64,000 nucleotides of DNA. It comes from Desertimonas sp963772825. GTDB taxonomy: Bacteria > Actinomycetota > Acidimicrobiia > Acidimicrobiales > Ilumatobacteraceae. Both the position numbers and the translations under genes were made by a program. Positions 16,259 to 24,731 of the stretch are shown one piece after another (position 1 is the first letter of the stretch; each line of letters begins with the position of its first letter). The notes under the pieces were generated by a model. The model saw only the letters and a list, made by a program, of their open reading frames with translations, was not told where the DNA came from and did not search any database. Location: assembly GCA_963772825.1 (NCBI GenBank), contig CAVYYX010000001.1, forward strand, positions 61,941-125,940, written 5' to 3'.

Positions 16259-17093
16259 TCAACCACGCCGCCGATCCGAAGGCGACTCCATCGGCCCTCT
16301 CGTGGGCGACAAGAGCCGTGCTCAGATCGTCGAGCGCCTGACGTCGTTGGCTGTCGTCGAGGCCGGCCATCATCCAGCCGAGCGACGACGACAGGCGACC
16401 GAAGCCCTCGTCGGCGTGGCGACCGAAGTACATCGGTTCCTCGACGGAGATGAGGGCGATGTCGTCGAACCCCGCGCCGGCGAGCAGCGCCGAAGTCCAA
16501 TCCGGATCGGCGTGGGCGAACGGCCCCGACGCACCGGGAGGCGGTGACGGCACGTCGCGGCCGAGAGTGAGGGCCCCGACGATGGTGGCGAACCACTCGT
16601 TCGCCACCGGCGCCTGCCAGGACATCACGGCCAGCCGGCCGCCCGGGCGTAGGGCTCGGCGAAGGTTGGCGAACGCGGCGTGCTGGTCGCCGAAGAACAT
16701 CGCCGCGAAGCGGCTGATCACGACGTCGTACGAACCGGCCGGGAACGGGTAGATCTCGGCGTCACCGCGGACGAACGTGACGTTGGTGAGGCCTTCCGCC
16801 GCGGCAGCTGCGCTGGCCACGGCGAGCATCTGCGACGACAGATCGATGCCGACGACCTGACCCGACGACGCGGCCCGGGCCGCGTCGCGCGCCGCCTGAC
16901 CGTTGCCGCACCCGACATCGAGGACCCGCGTGGCGGCATCGATCGCCGCCGCCGACATCAGCCTGGCGTGGTGTCGGCGCACGGCGCCGTCGTAGAAGTC
17001 GGCGTGGGCGGCCCACTCGGCACCTTCGTCGCCGTCCCACGCTGCTGCCTGGTCGCCATTGCCTGCCGCGACCGCGAGTCCCTCGGTGCTCAT
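16221..17093 (-). CDS. class I SAM-dependent methyltransferase
   Basis: About 290 residues. The SAM-binding motif I is VLDVGCGNGQAARD, the acidic end of strand 2 is VVGIDLSSQM, and the adenine-side motif is FVRGDAEIYPFPAGSYDVVISR, as in the UbiE/Methyltransf_11 group. LRRALRPGGRLAVMSWQ is the usual strand 4-5 region. The ATG at 17093 is chosen over an in-frame upstream codon because the preceding 70 bases carry the regulatory palindrome shared with a divergent PadR gene. Acceptor substrate unknown. The 3' end overlaps the esterase gene on the opposite strand. Confidence 0.87.
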   Translation of the reverse strand: MSTEGLAVAAGNGDQAAAWDGDEGAEWAAHADFYDGAVRRHHARLMSAAAIDAATRVLDVGCGNGQAARDAARAASSGQVVGIDLSSQMLAVASAAAAAEGLTNVTFVRGDAEIYPFPAGSYDVVISRFAAMFFGDQHAAFANLRRALRPGGRLAVMSWQAPVANEWFATIVGALTLGRDVPSPPPGASGPFAHADPDWTSALLAGAGFDDIALISVEEPMYFGRHADEGFGRLSSSLGWMMAGLDDSQRRQALDDLSTALVAHERADGVAFGSAAWLITATATDARRDT

Positions 17094-17133
17094 CGCCGAG
17101 CCTCCTGCCTTCAAACGGTAGAGTCCCTTCTGG

Positions 17134-17148
17134 ACTATCGTAGATACT
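17134..17148. promoter_or_regulatory. candidate PadR operator
   Basis: In the 70-base gap between the methyltransferase and padR starts, TATC (17136-17139) and GATA (17143-17146) form an inverted pair around a three-base centre. The outer A (17134) and T (17148) are also symmetric. The site is 16 bases before the padR GTG, a suitable place for autorepression and control of the divergent gene. Confidence 0.45.
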
Positions 17149-17163
17149 CCCAAGGGGATCAAC

Positions 17164-17820
17164 GTGTCAAGTGACTACCGCCGGACGCCGCTGACGACGA
17201 CCTCGTTCGCCATCCTCGGCCTGCTGGCGATCCAGCCGTGGACGACCTACGAGCTCGCCCAGCAGATGGAGCGCACGCTGAATCGGATCTGGCCGCGGGC
17301 CCGCAGCAAGCTCTACGAGGAGCCCAAGAAGCTCGTCGCCCATGGCCTCGCCGTCGCAGCCCGTGAGCAGGTCGGCAGGCGGCCACGCACCGTCTACTCG
17401 ATCACCGGCGCCGGGCGCCAAGCTCTCGCCGAATGGTTGCGCACGCCCGGACCCGGGCCCGTACTCGAGTCCGAGCAGCTCACCAAGCTGTTCTTCTCCG
17501 ACGCAGGGCGCAAGGAAGACGCCCTGGCAACGCTCGATGCGACGGCGGCGTGGGCCACCGAGCAGCTGGACGTCTTCGCCGAGGCGGCATCCGAGTACCT
17601 CGAGGGCGGGGGTCGCTTTCCCGAGCGGCTCGCCACCACCGTCCTCGGTGCCCGCTTCCTCGTCGACTTCTATCTCGGGACACAACGGTGGGCACAGTGG
17701 GCGCGCAGCGTCGTCGAGCAGTGGCCGGACGACCCGTCGCAGGCGATCGTCGACGAGGCGATCCTCGGGGACCTCGTCCATCGGGCGAGCGTCGCGTCGC
17801 TCGCATCGGAGAACGTGTAG
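17164..17820 (+). CDS. PadR-family transcriptional regulator
   Basis: A 218-residue PadR regulator: an N-terminal winged helix (SFAILGLLAIQPWTTYELAQQM through SKLYEEPKKLVAHGLAVAA) with the wing RPRTVYSITGAGRQAL. It is followed by a helical C-terminal dimerisation domain of about 110 residues, which places it with the longer (subfamily 1) members. PadR proteins usually repress a neighbouring detoxification or transport gene and release DNA on ligand binding. The likely target here is the divergent methyltransferase. Starts at GTG 17164, which directly follows the palindrome region. Confidence 0.87.
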   Translation: MSSDYRRTPLTTTSFAILGLLAIQPWTTYELAQQMERTLNRIWPRARSKLYEEPKKLVAHGLAVAAREQVGRRPRTVYSITGAGRQALAEWLRTPGPGPVLESEQLTKLFFSDAGRKEDALATLDATAAWATEQLDVFAEAASEYLEGGGRFPERLATTVLGARFLVDFYLGTQRWAQWARSVVEQWPDDPSQAIVDEAILGDLVHRASVASLASENV

Positions 17821-17828
17821 TCGTCGGG

Positions 17829-18605
17829 CTACTTCGGGGGCATGCGGATGCCGCCGTCGACGCGGATCGTCTCGGCGTTGAGGTACGAGTTGGTGACGCA
17901 CTCGACGACCACCGACGCCAGCTCGTCGGGGTGGCCGAGCCGCTGCGGGAACAGCACACCCTTCTGCAGGTTCGCCTTGAACTGTTCGGACGCTTCCCCG
18001 GAGCCGTAGATCGGTGTATCGATCAATCCCGGGGCCACCGTGTTGACCCGTACCCCCACGGCGGCGAGGTCGCGGGCGACAGGCAGTGTCATGCCGACGA
18101 TCCCGCCCTTCGACGCCGAGTATGCGGCCTGGCCGATCTGGCCGTCGAAGGCGGCGACCGACGCCACGTTGACGATGGCCCCGCGCTCGCCCGACTCGAG
18201 TGGATCGACCGTGCTCATCGCCGTGCCGGCGATGCGGATGCAGTCGAAGCTCCCGATCAGGTTGATCGCGATGACCTTCTTGAAGGCGTCGAGGTTGGCG
18301 GCCGACTCGTAGGAACCGTCCTTGCCGACCGTTCGTTGGGCCCAACCGATGCCCGCCGAGTTGACGAGGACCCGCAGGGGGGCGATCGACGTGGCCATCT
18401 CGACGGCGGCAACGATGTCGTCCGTGCTGGTGACGTCGACGCGGGCGAACGCCCCGCCGATCTCGGTCGCCAACTCGTTGCCCTTGTCCTCCTGCAGGTC
18501 GGCGACGACGACCGTGGCGCCGCGGGCAGCCAGCGCCCTGGCCACGGCCGCCCCGATCCCTGATGCGCCGCCGGTGACGATGGCGCTTGCACCCGTGATG
18601 TCCAT
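17829..18605 (-). CDS. short-chain dehydrogenase/reductase, 3-hydroxyacyl-CoA dehydrogenase-like
   Basis: A 258-residue classical SDR with the cofactor loop TGGASGIG, the NSAG motif in LVNSAGIG, and the catalytic YSASK in AAYSASKGGIVGMTLPVARDLA. VADLQEDKG after strand 2 ends in an aspartate, which favours NAD over NADP. The overall sequence, including IRIAGTAMSTVDP and GVLFPQRLGHPDELASVV, resembles the HSD17B10 type that oxidises 3-hydroxyacyl-CoA in fatty-acid degradation; that assignment is inference. The ATG at 18605 is preferred because the region upstream is a GC-rich dispersed repeat. Confidence 0.88.
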   Translation of the reverse strand: MDITGASAIVTGGASGIGAAVARALAARGATVVVADLQEDKGNELATEIGGAFARVDVTSTDDIVAAVEMATSIAPLRVLVNSAGIGWAQRTVGKDGSYESAANLDAFKKVIAINLIGSFDCIRIAGTAMSTVDPLESGERGAIVNVASVAAFDGQIGQAAYSASKGGIVGMTLPVARDLAAVGVRVNTVAPGLIDTPIYGSGEASEQFKANLQKGVLFPQRLGHPDELASVVVECVTNSYLNAETIRVDGGIRMPPK

Positions 18606-18610
18606 TACTT

Positions 18611-18672
18611 CGCGGGGGCTGCGCCCCCGAACCCCATCGCCGCCCGGCTCACTGGCGTTCGCTCGGTCGGCA
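18611..18672. repeat. GC-rich hairpin repeat, family 2 copy A
   Basis: Begins with a strong hairpin (GCGGGGGC, then TGC, then GCCCCC) followed by CCATCGCCG and CCGGCTC-like words, and fills most of the space between the SDR start and the PLP-enzyme start. The same order of words recurs at 46630-46683 after the kinase gene. No transposase or target duplication is visible. Confidence 0.6.
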
Positions 18673-18739
18673 TCCACTCGCTTCGCTCGTTCATACCGGC
18701 CGGACGATAGGCGAAGCCCGTCGATTAGCCTCGCGTCCG

Positions 18740-19894
18740 ATGATCTCCCCGGGCACGAGGGCCATCACCGCCGGGCGCGGCCAGCAGGGGTCGAGCCTCA
18801 CACCGCCGCTGTGGGGCACCAGTGTGTGGCAGACGGCGGGCCTCGACGACACGCGCAAGCGGGCGACGGCCACGCGCGCCGACAACTTCTACAGCCGCTA
18901 CGCCAACCCGACCGTGCGGGCGTTCGAGGAAGCCATCGCCGAGTTGGAGGACGCCGAGGACGCCCTCGCCTTCGCGTCCGGCATGGGGGCGATCGCCTCG
19001 GTCATCTTCGGACTGTGCTCCACCGGCGATCACATCGTCGCCCAGCGCCAGATCTACGCCGGGACGACGGCGTTCCTCCAGGGTCCGTGCGCCCGGATGG
19101 GTATCGACGTGTCGTGGGTCGACGGCGCCGAATCGGGGGCCTTCGCCGCCGCAGTCGTGCCCGGCAAGACGATGCTCGTGATCGCCGAGTCGCCCTCCAA
19201 CCCGCGCCTCGACCTCGTCGACCTCGACGCGCTCGGGGCGATCACCGGGCCGTTCACGCTCGTCGACTCGACGTTCGCCACGCCGCTCGGCCAACAGCCC
19301 GTCAACCATGGCGTCGACCTCGTCCTGCACTCGGCAACCAAGGGGATCTGTGGCCACAACGACGCCACCCTCGGAGTCGTCGCCGGTGAGCGCGACGTGC
19401 TCGCCGCGCTGTGGGCCTACTCCGTGCTCCATGGCGCCTGCGCGTCGCCGTTCGACGCCCTCAACGGACTGCGCGGCCTACGCACCCTGGCGGTCCGTCA
19501 CCGCCACGCCTCGGCGTCGGCGCTGGCGCTGGCGGAGGCTCTGCGCACGCACCCCGGCGTCGCTGCCGTGTACTACCCCGGTCTCGCCGACCATCGTCAA
19601 CACGAGCTGGCGTCGCGCCAGCTCTCGATGATGCCCGCCCAACTGGCGGTCGAGCTGCGCGGCGGGATCGACGCCGCCCGGGTGACCCTCGACAGCCTGC
19701 GGGTGGCCCGATCGGCGACCTCGCTCGGCGGTCCGGAGACGCTCGTCTGCCACCCGGCGACGAGCACCCACGTCAGCCTGCTGCCGGAGGATCAGGAAGC
19801 GATCGGGATCACCGACGGTCTCCTGCGCATCTCCGCCGGCCTCGAAGACCGCGACGACATCGTCACCGACCTCTGTCAAGCAATCCCGTCCTAG
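18740..19894 (+). CDS. Cys/Met-metabolism PLP-dependent enzyme (cystathionine gamma-synthase family)
   Basis: A 384-residue fold type I PLP enzyme. The cofactor lysine lies in HSATKGICGHND, the conserved NFYSRYANPTVRAFEEAIAE segment supplies substrate- and PLP-phosphate-binding tyrosine and arginine from the partner subunit, and SGMGAI is the phosphate-side loop. LGGPETLVCHPATSTH is the usual carboxyl-binding arginine/serine region of the family, although the arginine is not where cystathionine enzymes normally have it. Candidates are cystathionine gamma-synthase or lyase, O-succinylhomoserine sulfhydrylase or methionine gamma-lyase; sequence alone does not separate them. Cytosolic, sulfur amino-acid metabolism. 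The gene ends in front of a nested inverted repeat. Confidence 0.87.
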   Translation: MISPGTRAITAGRGQQGSSLTPPLWGTSVWQTAGLDDTRKRATATRADNFYSRYANPTVRAFEEAIAELEDAEDALAFASGMGAIASVIFGLCSTGDHIVAQRQIYAGTTAFLQGPCARMGIDVSWVDGAESGAFAAAVVPGKTMLVIAESPSNPRLDLVDLDALGAITGPFTLVDSTFATPLGQQPVNHGVDLVLHSATKGICGHNDATLGVVAGERDVLAALWAYSVLHGACASPFDALNGLRGLRTLAVRHRHASASALALAEALRTHPGVAAVYYPGLADHRQHELASRQLSMMPAQLAVELRGGIDAARVTLDSLRVARSATSLGGPETLVCHPATSTHVSLLPEDQEAIGITDGLLRISAGLEDRDDIVTDLCQAIPS

Positions 19895-19902
19895 CCGACC
19901 CC

Positions 19903-19983
19903 ATTGGAGTGTTTGCTGCCATTGGAGTGTCACGTGCCGACACGCCCCGCACGAAACACTCCATCAGCACGAAACACTCCAAT
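19903..19983. repeat. nested inverted repeat with GGAGTGTTT words
   Basis: ATTGGAGTGTTT (19903-19914) pairs perfectly with AAACACTCCAAT (19972-19983), and GCTG (19915-19918) with CAGC (19965-19968) extends the stem past a bulge. Inside, a second copy ATTGGAGTGT (19921-19930) can pair with ACACTCCAT (19956-19964). It sits between the PLP-enzyme stop and the start of the cyclase-like gene, so it may end transcription of the first and insulate the second. Confidence 0.6.
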
Positions 19984-20033
19984 GCAAGAACCGGGCGAGT
20001 GACGCTGACACCCTCCGCGTAACCTTGGATCCG

Positions 20034-23000
20034 ATGGGATTCGCCTGCTCGTCGTGCGGAAAGCCCGTCCCGTCAGGCTCACGCTTCTGTCCGTCGTGCG
20101 GGACGCCTTCGGAGAACGCGACGATCGCCATCGAAGAGCGCCGGGTCGTCACCGTCCTGTTCGCCGACCTCGTGGGCTACACGTCACTCGCCGAACACCG
20201 CGATCCCGAGGCGGTCACCCGGCTGATCGAGTCCTACTTCCAGCCGTTGGTGGCCGAGATCGAGGAGTTCGGCGGCCGCGTCGACAAGGTGCTCGGCGAC
20301 GCCATCATCGCCCTGTTCGGAGCGCCGGTCGCCCACGAAGACGACGCCGACCGCGCCGTGCGCGCCGCCCTGCGCATGCAGGAGACGTTCACCCGCCTCG
20401 TCGCCGAGCACACGGGCGACGCGGCCGACGAGGTCGAGGAGGTCGACCCCGTTGGCGACATCCAAATGCGCATCGGCATCAACACCGGCGAGGTCCTCGT
20501 CGGCACGATCGCCGGATCCGACTACACGGCGATGGGCGACGTCGTCAACACGGCATCGCGCCTGCAAGCGCTCGCTCCGCCCGGGAGCGTGCTGATCGGC
20601 GAGGCGACCGAGGCGCTGTGCTCTCCGGCGATCACCCGCGAGCCGTTCGGCGTCACCCCGATCCGCGGCCGCCAGCAGGCCGAGCAGCCGTGGATCGTCA
20701 CGGCGGCAACCGCGGCCGGCTCCCGGCCGGTGCGCTGCGACATCCCGTTCGTCGGCCGTGCCGACGAGCTGGCCCTCCTCGATACGACGATCTCCCTCGT
20801 GCGTTCCGGACACAGCGGCGTGGTGTCGATCGTCGGCGAGCCGGGGTGCGGCAAGACGCGCCTCGCCGACAGCATCGTCACCAAGCTCGCCGACGAGGCG
20901 ATCGTCCTCGAGACGGCGTGCTCGCCGTACGGCGAGACGAGCTTGTGGTCGCCCTTGCGCAACGGACTGGCGACGCTGCTCGCCCTCGAGCCCGACGCCG
21001 GCCCCGATGACGTGCGGCGCAACCTCGAACAGCGCGCCGACGACCTGTGGTCGCTGAAGCCGGGCGACGAGCTGCTCGAACAGCTGCTCGGCGTGATCGC
21101 CTACCTGTTCGGCCACCCGTCCGACCTCGACGAGCTCGACCCGGCCGGGGCCCGCGATCGCATCACCGGTGTCGTCACCGACGCGATGCGCTGCCATGCC
21201 CAGACGCGGATGACGGTGCTGTGGGTCGACAACCTGCAGTGGGCCGACCCGAGCGTGCGCGACCTCCTCGCCGTCGTCGTCCGCTCGCTCGCCGACCTGC
21301 CATTCCTGCTGATCACCAGCCAGCGCCCCGACGACGACCTGTTGTGGCCACCGCCGCTGCTCGACAGGTCGCTGCTGCTCCGCGTGCCGCTCGGTCCCCT
21401 CGCCGTCGGCGACGCCGGTGCGCTCGTCCGCATGCTGCTCGAACGCGATGGCGGCCCCGACCTCCCCGTCGACACGCTCATCGACGACCTCGTCGACCGG
21501 GGTGGCGGCAACCCGCTGTTCCTCGTCGAGCTCGCCGCCCTCGCGGTCAGCGCACCCTCGCAGTCCAACCTGCCGGGCTCGTTGCGCGCCCTCATCGCCG
21601 CCCGCCTCGACCAGCTCCCGCCGGCGCGGCGGGCCATCGTCGACAACGCCGCCGTGCTCGGACCGAGCGGGTCGATCAAGGCCCTCGAACATTTCGCCAC
21701 GTCGATGCACCAGGAGTTCTCGAACGGCGATGCGATCGAGCTGGCTGCCGACGGAATCTTCGAGCTCGACGGTGGCTGGTGGCGGTTCCGCAGCGATGTC
21801 GTCCGTGAGGTCGCCTACCAGACGCTCACCAAGCGCACCAGAGCGCAACGCCACGCCGGCGTGGCGATCGCCCTCGCCGCCGAGAAGGGTGAGTACCTCC
21901 ATCAGGTCGAAGACCTCGCCCACCACGCCGCCACCGCGGCCGAGCTGATCGGCGAGGTCGGCCGGGTTCCCGGAGTGCCCCGATCGCTGCCCAGCCACGC
22001 CGTGCACGCCCTGCACAAGGCCGCCAAGACGGCGCTCGAAGCGGGCCGCGCCGAACACGCCATTCGCCATGCAGGGCGGGCCCTCGCCCTGTGCCAGGCC
22101 GACCCCGACACCGAACGCGAGCTGCTGCTCATCCGGGCCACCGCGGAGATCGACATGCGCCAGTTCCCGGCGGCCAACGCCGACGCCCGGAACGCCCTGC
22201 AGAGCGCCCTTGCCGACGACGACGAGCTGGCCGAGGGCGAGGCCCGGCGGCGGCTCGGCACCGTCGCCCACATGCAGGGCGACCTGTCCACGTCGCGCCG
22301 CCAACTCGACGCGGCCGTCGACATCTTCCGCAGGGCCGGTGACGACAAGCGACTCGCCAACGCACTGCGGGCGCGCGGCTTCGCCGAGGTGTTCGGCGGC
22401 TCGATCCCGGCGGCCCGGACGTACCTCGGCGAGGCGATGTCGCTGTTCGGCACGCTCGGCGACGAGCGCGGCCAAGCGTGGGTCGGCCACAACCTGGCGT
22501 GGGCCGCCTTCCAGGGTGGCGACTTCGCCGACGCCGAGACGCTCCTCGGCGAATCGCGGCGACGCTTCGACCGGCTCGGCGACCGCGTCGGTGGCCACTG
22601 GGCGGAGGGCCTGCTCGCCTACGTGACCTACTTCCAGCGTCGTTTCGACGAGGCCGAGGCGCTGGCGTCGGCGGTGATCAGCGATGCCAAGCGTTGGGGC
22701 GACTCGTGGGCGTTGCTGATGATGCAGACGCTGATGGCCAACATGCGCCTGTGGACCGGTCGAATCGCCGAGTCCGAGGCGCTCGCCGAACGGGCGCTCG
22801 CCGGGTTCCGTGAGTCCGATGACCGCTACGGCGTGATGAGCGCGCTCGGACCGCTGACCCGGGCCCAGGTTGCCCTCGGCAAGAGCGCCGACGCCCAACG
22901 CGGCGCCGAGGAGTCGATCAGCCTCGGCCACTCGTTCGGCGAGCTCGGCCTCGCGTTACAGGGCGCCGCCGCGGTGGCGATGCACCTCGGCGACGCCCAG

Positions 23001-23501
23001 CAAGCGCTCGTGCTCTCCGAGCAGGTGCTCGCGCGACACCATGCGATGGGCGCTTCCGACGGCGAGGCGATCGTCGTGCGCTCGCTGGCGCTCAGCCAGC
23101 TCGGCAGGGCCGACGAGGCGCTGGCGTCGATCGAGGCGATCGACGTCGAGGACTTCCCGTTCGGCCAGGCGGCGCGGGCCCTCGTGCGCGCCCTGGTCGG
23201 CGACGCCGAGGGCGCGCACTGCGATGCCGAAGCGGTCGAGCGGGCCGCCGGCGCCAGCTACTTCGACCGGGCCGTCGCCTGCCTCGGTGGTGTTGTGGCA
23301 GCCCTCGGCGCCGACGACTCGGCACGCCGCCGGCACTGGTTCGAGCAGCTGCGGACGATCGCCACGAACGCCGGGGACACGGTGTTCCTCGGCCTGACCC
23401 AAGCCTTGGCACGCGAGCCGGCGAACATCCCCGACTCGCTCGGCGAGGGCTGGAAGCGGATCGTCGAGCTGGCGACCGCCACCCCGACCCGGTCCGGTTG
23501 A
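20034..23501 (+). CDS. zinc-ribbon / class III nucleotidyl cyclase / AAA ATPase / TPR signalling protein
   Basis: A 1155-residue multidomain cytosolic protein. Residues 1-30 are a zinc ribbon (CSSC and CPSC pairs). About 35-220 form a class III adenylate/guanylate cyclase domain with metal-binding aspartates in VLFADLVGYTSLAE and VLGDAIIALFG and the transition-state region NTASRLQ. An ATPase module follows with Walker A GEPGCGKT and Walker B-like MTVLWVDNLQWAD. The remaining C-terminal half is helical with TPR-like repeats, as in LuxR/MalT-type STAND regulators. This architecture is widespread in actinobacteria, and the input signal and cyclic nucleotide are unknown. The ATG at 20034 is chosen over a TTG nine bases upstream. 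It stands alone, facing phosphofructokinase. Confidence 0.88.
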   Translation: MGFACSSCGKPVPSGSRFCPSCGTPSENATIAIEERRVVTVLFADLVGYTSLAEHRDPEAVTRLIESYFQPLVAEIEEFGGRVDKVLGDAIIALFGAPVAHEDDADRAVRAALRMQETFTRLVAEHTGDAADEVEEVDPVGDIQMRIGINTGEVLVGTIAGSDYTAMGDVVNTASRLQALAPPGSVLIGEATEALCSPAITREPFGVTPIRGRQQAEQPWIVTAATAAGSRPVRCDIPFVGRADELALLDTTISLVRSGHSGVVSIVGEPGCGKTRLADSIVTKLADEAIVLETACSPYGETSLWSPLRNGLATLLALEPDAGPDDVRRNLEQRADDLWSLKPGDELLEQLLGVIAYLFGHPSDLDELDPAGARDRITGVVTDAMRCHAQTRMTVLWVDNLQWADPSVRDLLAVVVRSLADLPFLLITSQRPDDDLLWPPPLLDRSLLLRVPLGPLAVGDAGALVRMLLERDGGPDLPVDTLIDDLVDRGGGNPLFLVELAALAVSAPSQSNLPGSLRALIAARLDQLPPARRAIVDNAAVLGPSGSIKALEHFATSMHQEFSNGDAIELAADGIFELDGGWWRFRSDVVREVAYQTLTKRTRAQRHAGVAIALAAEKGEYLHQVEDLAHHAATAAELIGEVGRVPGVPRSLPSHAVHALHKAAKTALEAGRAEHAIRHAGRALALCQADPDTERELLLIRATAEIDMRQFPAANADARNALQSALADDDELAEGEARRRLGTVAHMQGDLSTSRRQLDAAVDIFRRAGDDKRLANALRARGFAEVFGGSIPAARTYLGEAMSLFGTLGDERGQAWVGHNLAWAAFQGGDFADAETLLGESRRRFDRLGDRVGGHWAEGLLAYVTYFQRRFDEAEALASAVISDAKRWGDSWALLMMQTLMANMRLWTGRIAESEALAERALAGFRESDDRYGVMSALGPLTRAQVALGKSADAQRGAEESISLGHSFGELGLALQGAAAVAMHLGDAQQALVLSEQVLARHHAMGASDGEAIVVRSLALSQLGRADEALASIEAIDVEDFPFGQAARALVRALVGDAEGAHCDAEAVERAAGASYFDRAVACLGGVVAALGADDSARRRHWFEQLRTIATNAGDTVFLGLTQALAREPANIPDSLGEGWKRIVELATATPTRSG

Positions 23502-23505
23502 CGGA

Positions 23506-24639
23506 TCAGTTGGAGTCGGGCATCTCGTCGCCGAAATTGACGCCGAGCTCGCGGGCCGTGAGCATCGAGTCGCAATCGAGCGGGACCGACTTCATCCGCT
23601 GGGTCGCCTCGGACAGCGGGACGTAGTCGACGGTCGGCGGGTTGAGCGACACCATCACCCCGTCGTAGCCGGCGGCCAGGCCGCGCACGGCGGCGGCGCC
23701 GAAGCGCAACCCGAGGACCCTGTCGAACGCCGTCGGCGAGCCGCCGCGCAGCAGGTGGCCGAGCACGACGGTGCGGGCCTCCTTGCCGGTCAGCTCCTCC
23801 AACCCGGCGGCGACCTTGGCGCCCATGCCGCCGAGCTTCTCGGCCTGGTCGACGGCCTTGCCGAGCGTCGAAACCTGGCCGCCCTCGGGCACCGCGCCCT
23901 CGGCGACGACGACGATCGAGAACTTGGCACCGCGCTCCTCACGCTGCTCGATCGTCGCCGCCACGGGCTCGAGGCGGAAGGGGATCTCCGGGATGAGGAT
24001 GGCGTGGGCGCCGGAGGCGATGCCCGACTGCAGGGCGATCCACCCGGCGTAGCGGCCCATCACCTCGACGACGATCACGCGTCCGTGCGATGTCGCCGTC
24101 GAGAACAGACGGTCGATGCACTCGGACGCGAAGCTGACGGCCGTGTCGAAGCCGAACGTCTGGACCGTCTTGTCGAGGTCGTTGTCGATCGTCTTGGGCA
24201 CCCCGATGACCCGCAGGCCGGCCTCGTGGAGCCGCTTGGCGATGTTCAGCGAGCCGTCGCCGCCGATCGTGACCAGGGCGTCGATGTCGCGGATCGCGAA
24301 CAGCTTGACCAGCTCGTCGGTGCGATCGACCTCGATGTACGAACCGTCGGGCTGGCGTACGGGATACGCCGTGGGATTCCCGCGATTGGTCGTGCCGAGG
24401 ATCGTGCCGCCGAGATGGACGATGCCGCGCACCGCCTCGCGGGACAACTGCACGATGCCGCCGTCGCGGTAGCGCTCCGGGTACATCAGCCCGTTGAAGC
24501 CGTCGCGGATCCCGACGACGTCCCAGTCCTGGTTGCGGCCGGCGAGCACGACGGCGCGGATCACGGCGTTGAGGCCCGGGGCGTCACCACCGCCCGTCGA
24601 CACGGCGATCCGCTTGATCGGACGCCGCGGTTCCTCCAT
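23506..24639 (-). CDS. pfkA: 6-phosphofructokinase
   Basis: A 377-residue PfkA-family enzyme of glycolysis, phosphorylating fructose 6-phosphate. Landmarks are STGGGDAPGLNAVIR at the start, TIGGDGSLNIAKRL for the phosphoryl-donor site, PKTIDNDLDKTVQTFGFDTA, EVMGRYAGWIAL and GHLLRGGSPTAFDR. The glycine in GGDGS (not GGDD) points to ATP rather than pyrophosphate. The lysine in PKTIDND (E. coli has PGTIDND) is the pattern of the actinobacterial group III enzymes, some of which use pyrophosphate, so ATP dependence is probable, not certain. Its 3' end is five bases from the stop of the convergent cyclase-like gene. An inverted repeat lies upstream of its start. Confidence 0.92.
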   Translation of the reverse strand: MEEPRRPIKRIAVSTGGGDAPGLNAVIRAVVLAGRNQDWDVVGIRDGFNGLMYPERYRDGGIVQLSREAVRGIVHLGGTILGTTNRGNPTAYPVRQPDGSYIEVDRTDELVKLFAIRDIDALVTIGGDGSLNIAKRLHEAGLRVIGVPKTIDNDLDKTVQTFGFDTAVSFASECIDRLFSTATSHGRVIVVEVMGRYAGWIALQSGIASGAHAILIPEIPFRLEPVAATIEQREERGAKFSIVVVAEGAVPEGGQVSTLGKAVDQAEKLGGMGAKVAAGLEELTGKEARTVVLGHLLRGGSPTAFDRVLGLRFGAAAVRGLAAGYDGVMVSLNPPTVDYVPLSEATQRMKSVPLDCDSMLTARELGVNFGDEMPDSN

Positions 24640-24685
24640 CGGGCCAGCGTAGGTCGCCAACCGCGCCGGCACCCGACCACTCTGC

Positions 24686-24722
24686 GTAAGCGTGTAAGCC
24701 CGCTGAGGGTTTACACGCTTAC
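24686..24722. terminator. 16-bp inverted repeat, GTAAGCGTGTAAGCCC element copy 1
   Basis: GTAAGCGTGTAAGCCC (24686-24701) and GGGTTTACACGCTTAC (24707-24722) pair over 16 bases with one G-U wobble around the loop GCTGA. It lies directly after the rnhA stop and before the pfkA start, both on the minus strand. The same core recurs after aceE at 27979-28017. It probably ends transcription. Confidence 0.7.
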
Positions 24723-24731
24723 TCGACGGGT

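Noticed and set aside
16221..17820. Methyltransferase plus regulator as a restriction-modification system
   Set aside because: The methyltransferase is of the small-molecule UbiE-like type, with no target-recognition domain and no nuclease partner.
19903..19983. Repeated GGAGTGTTT words as a mini-CRISPR
   Set aside because: Copies are inverted, unevenly spaced and form a foldable structure; no cas gene is present.
20184..22931. 915-codon open frame on the minus strand opposite the cyclase-like gene
   Set aside because: It mirrors the codon bias of the plus-strand gene, has no domain and is a typical GC-rich antisense frame.
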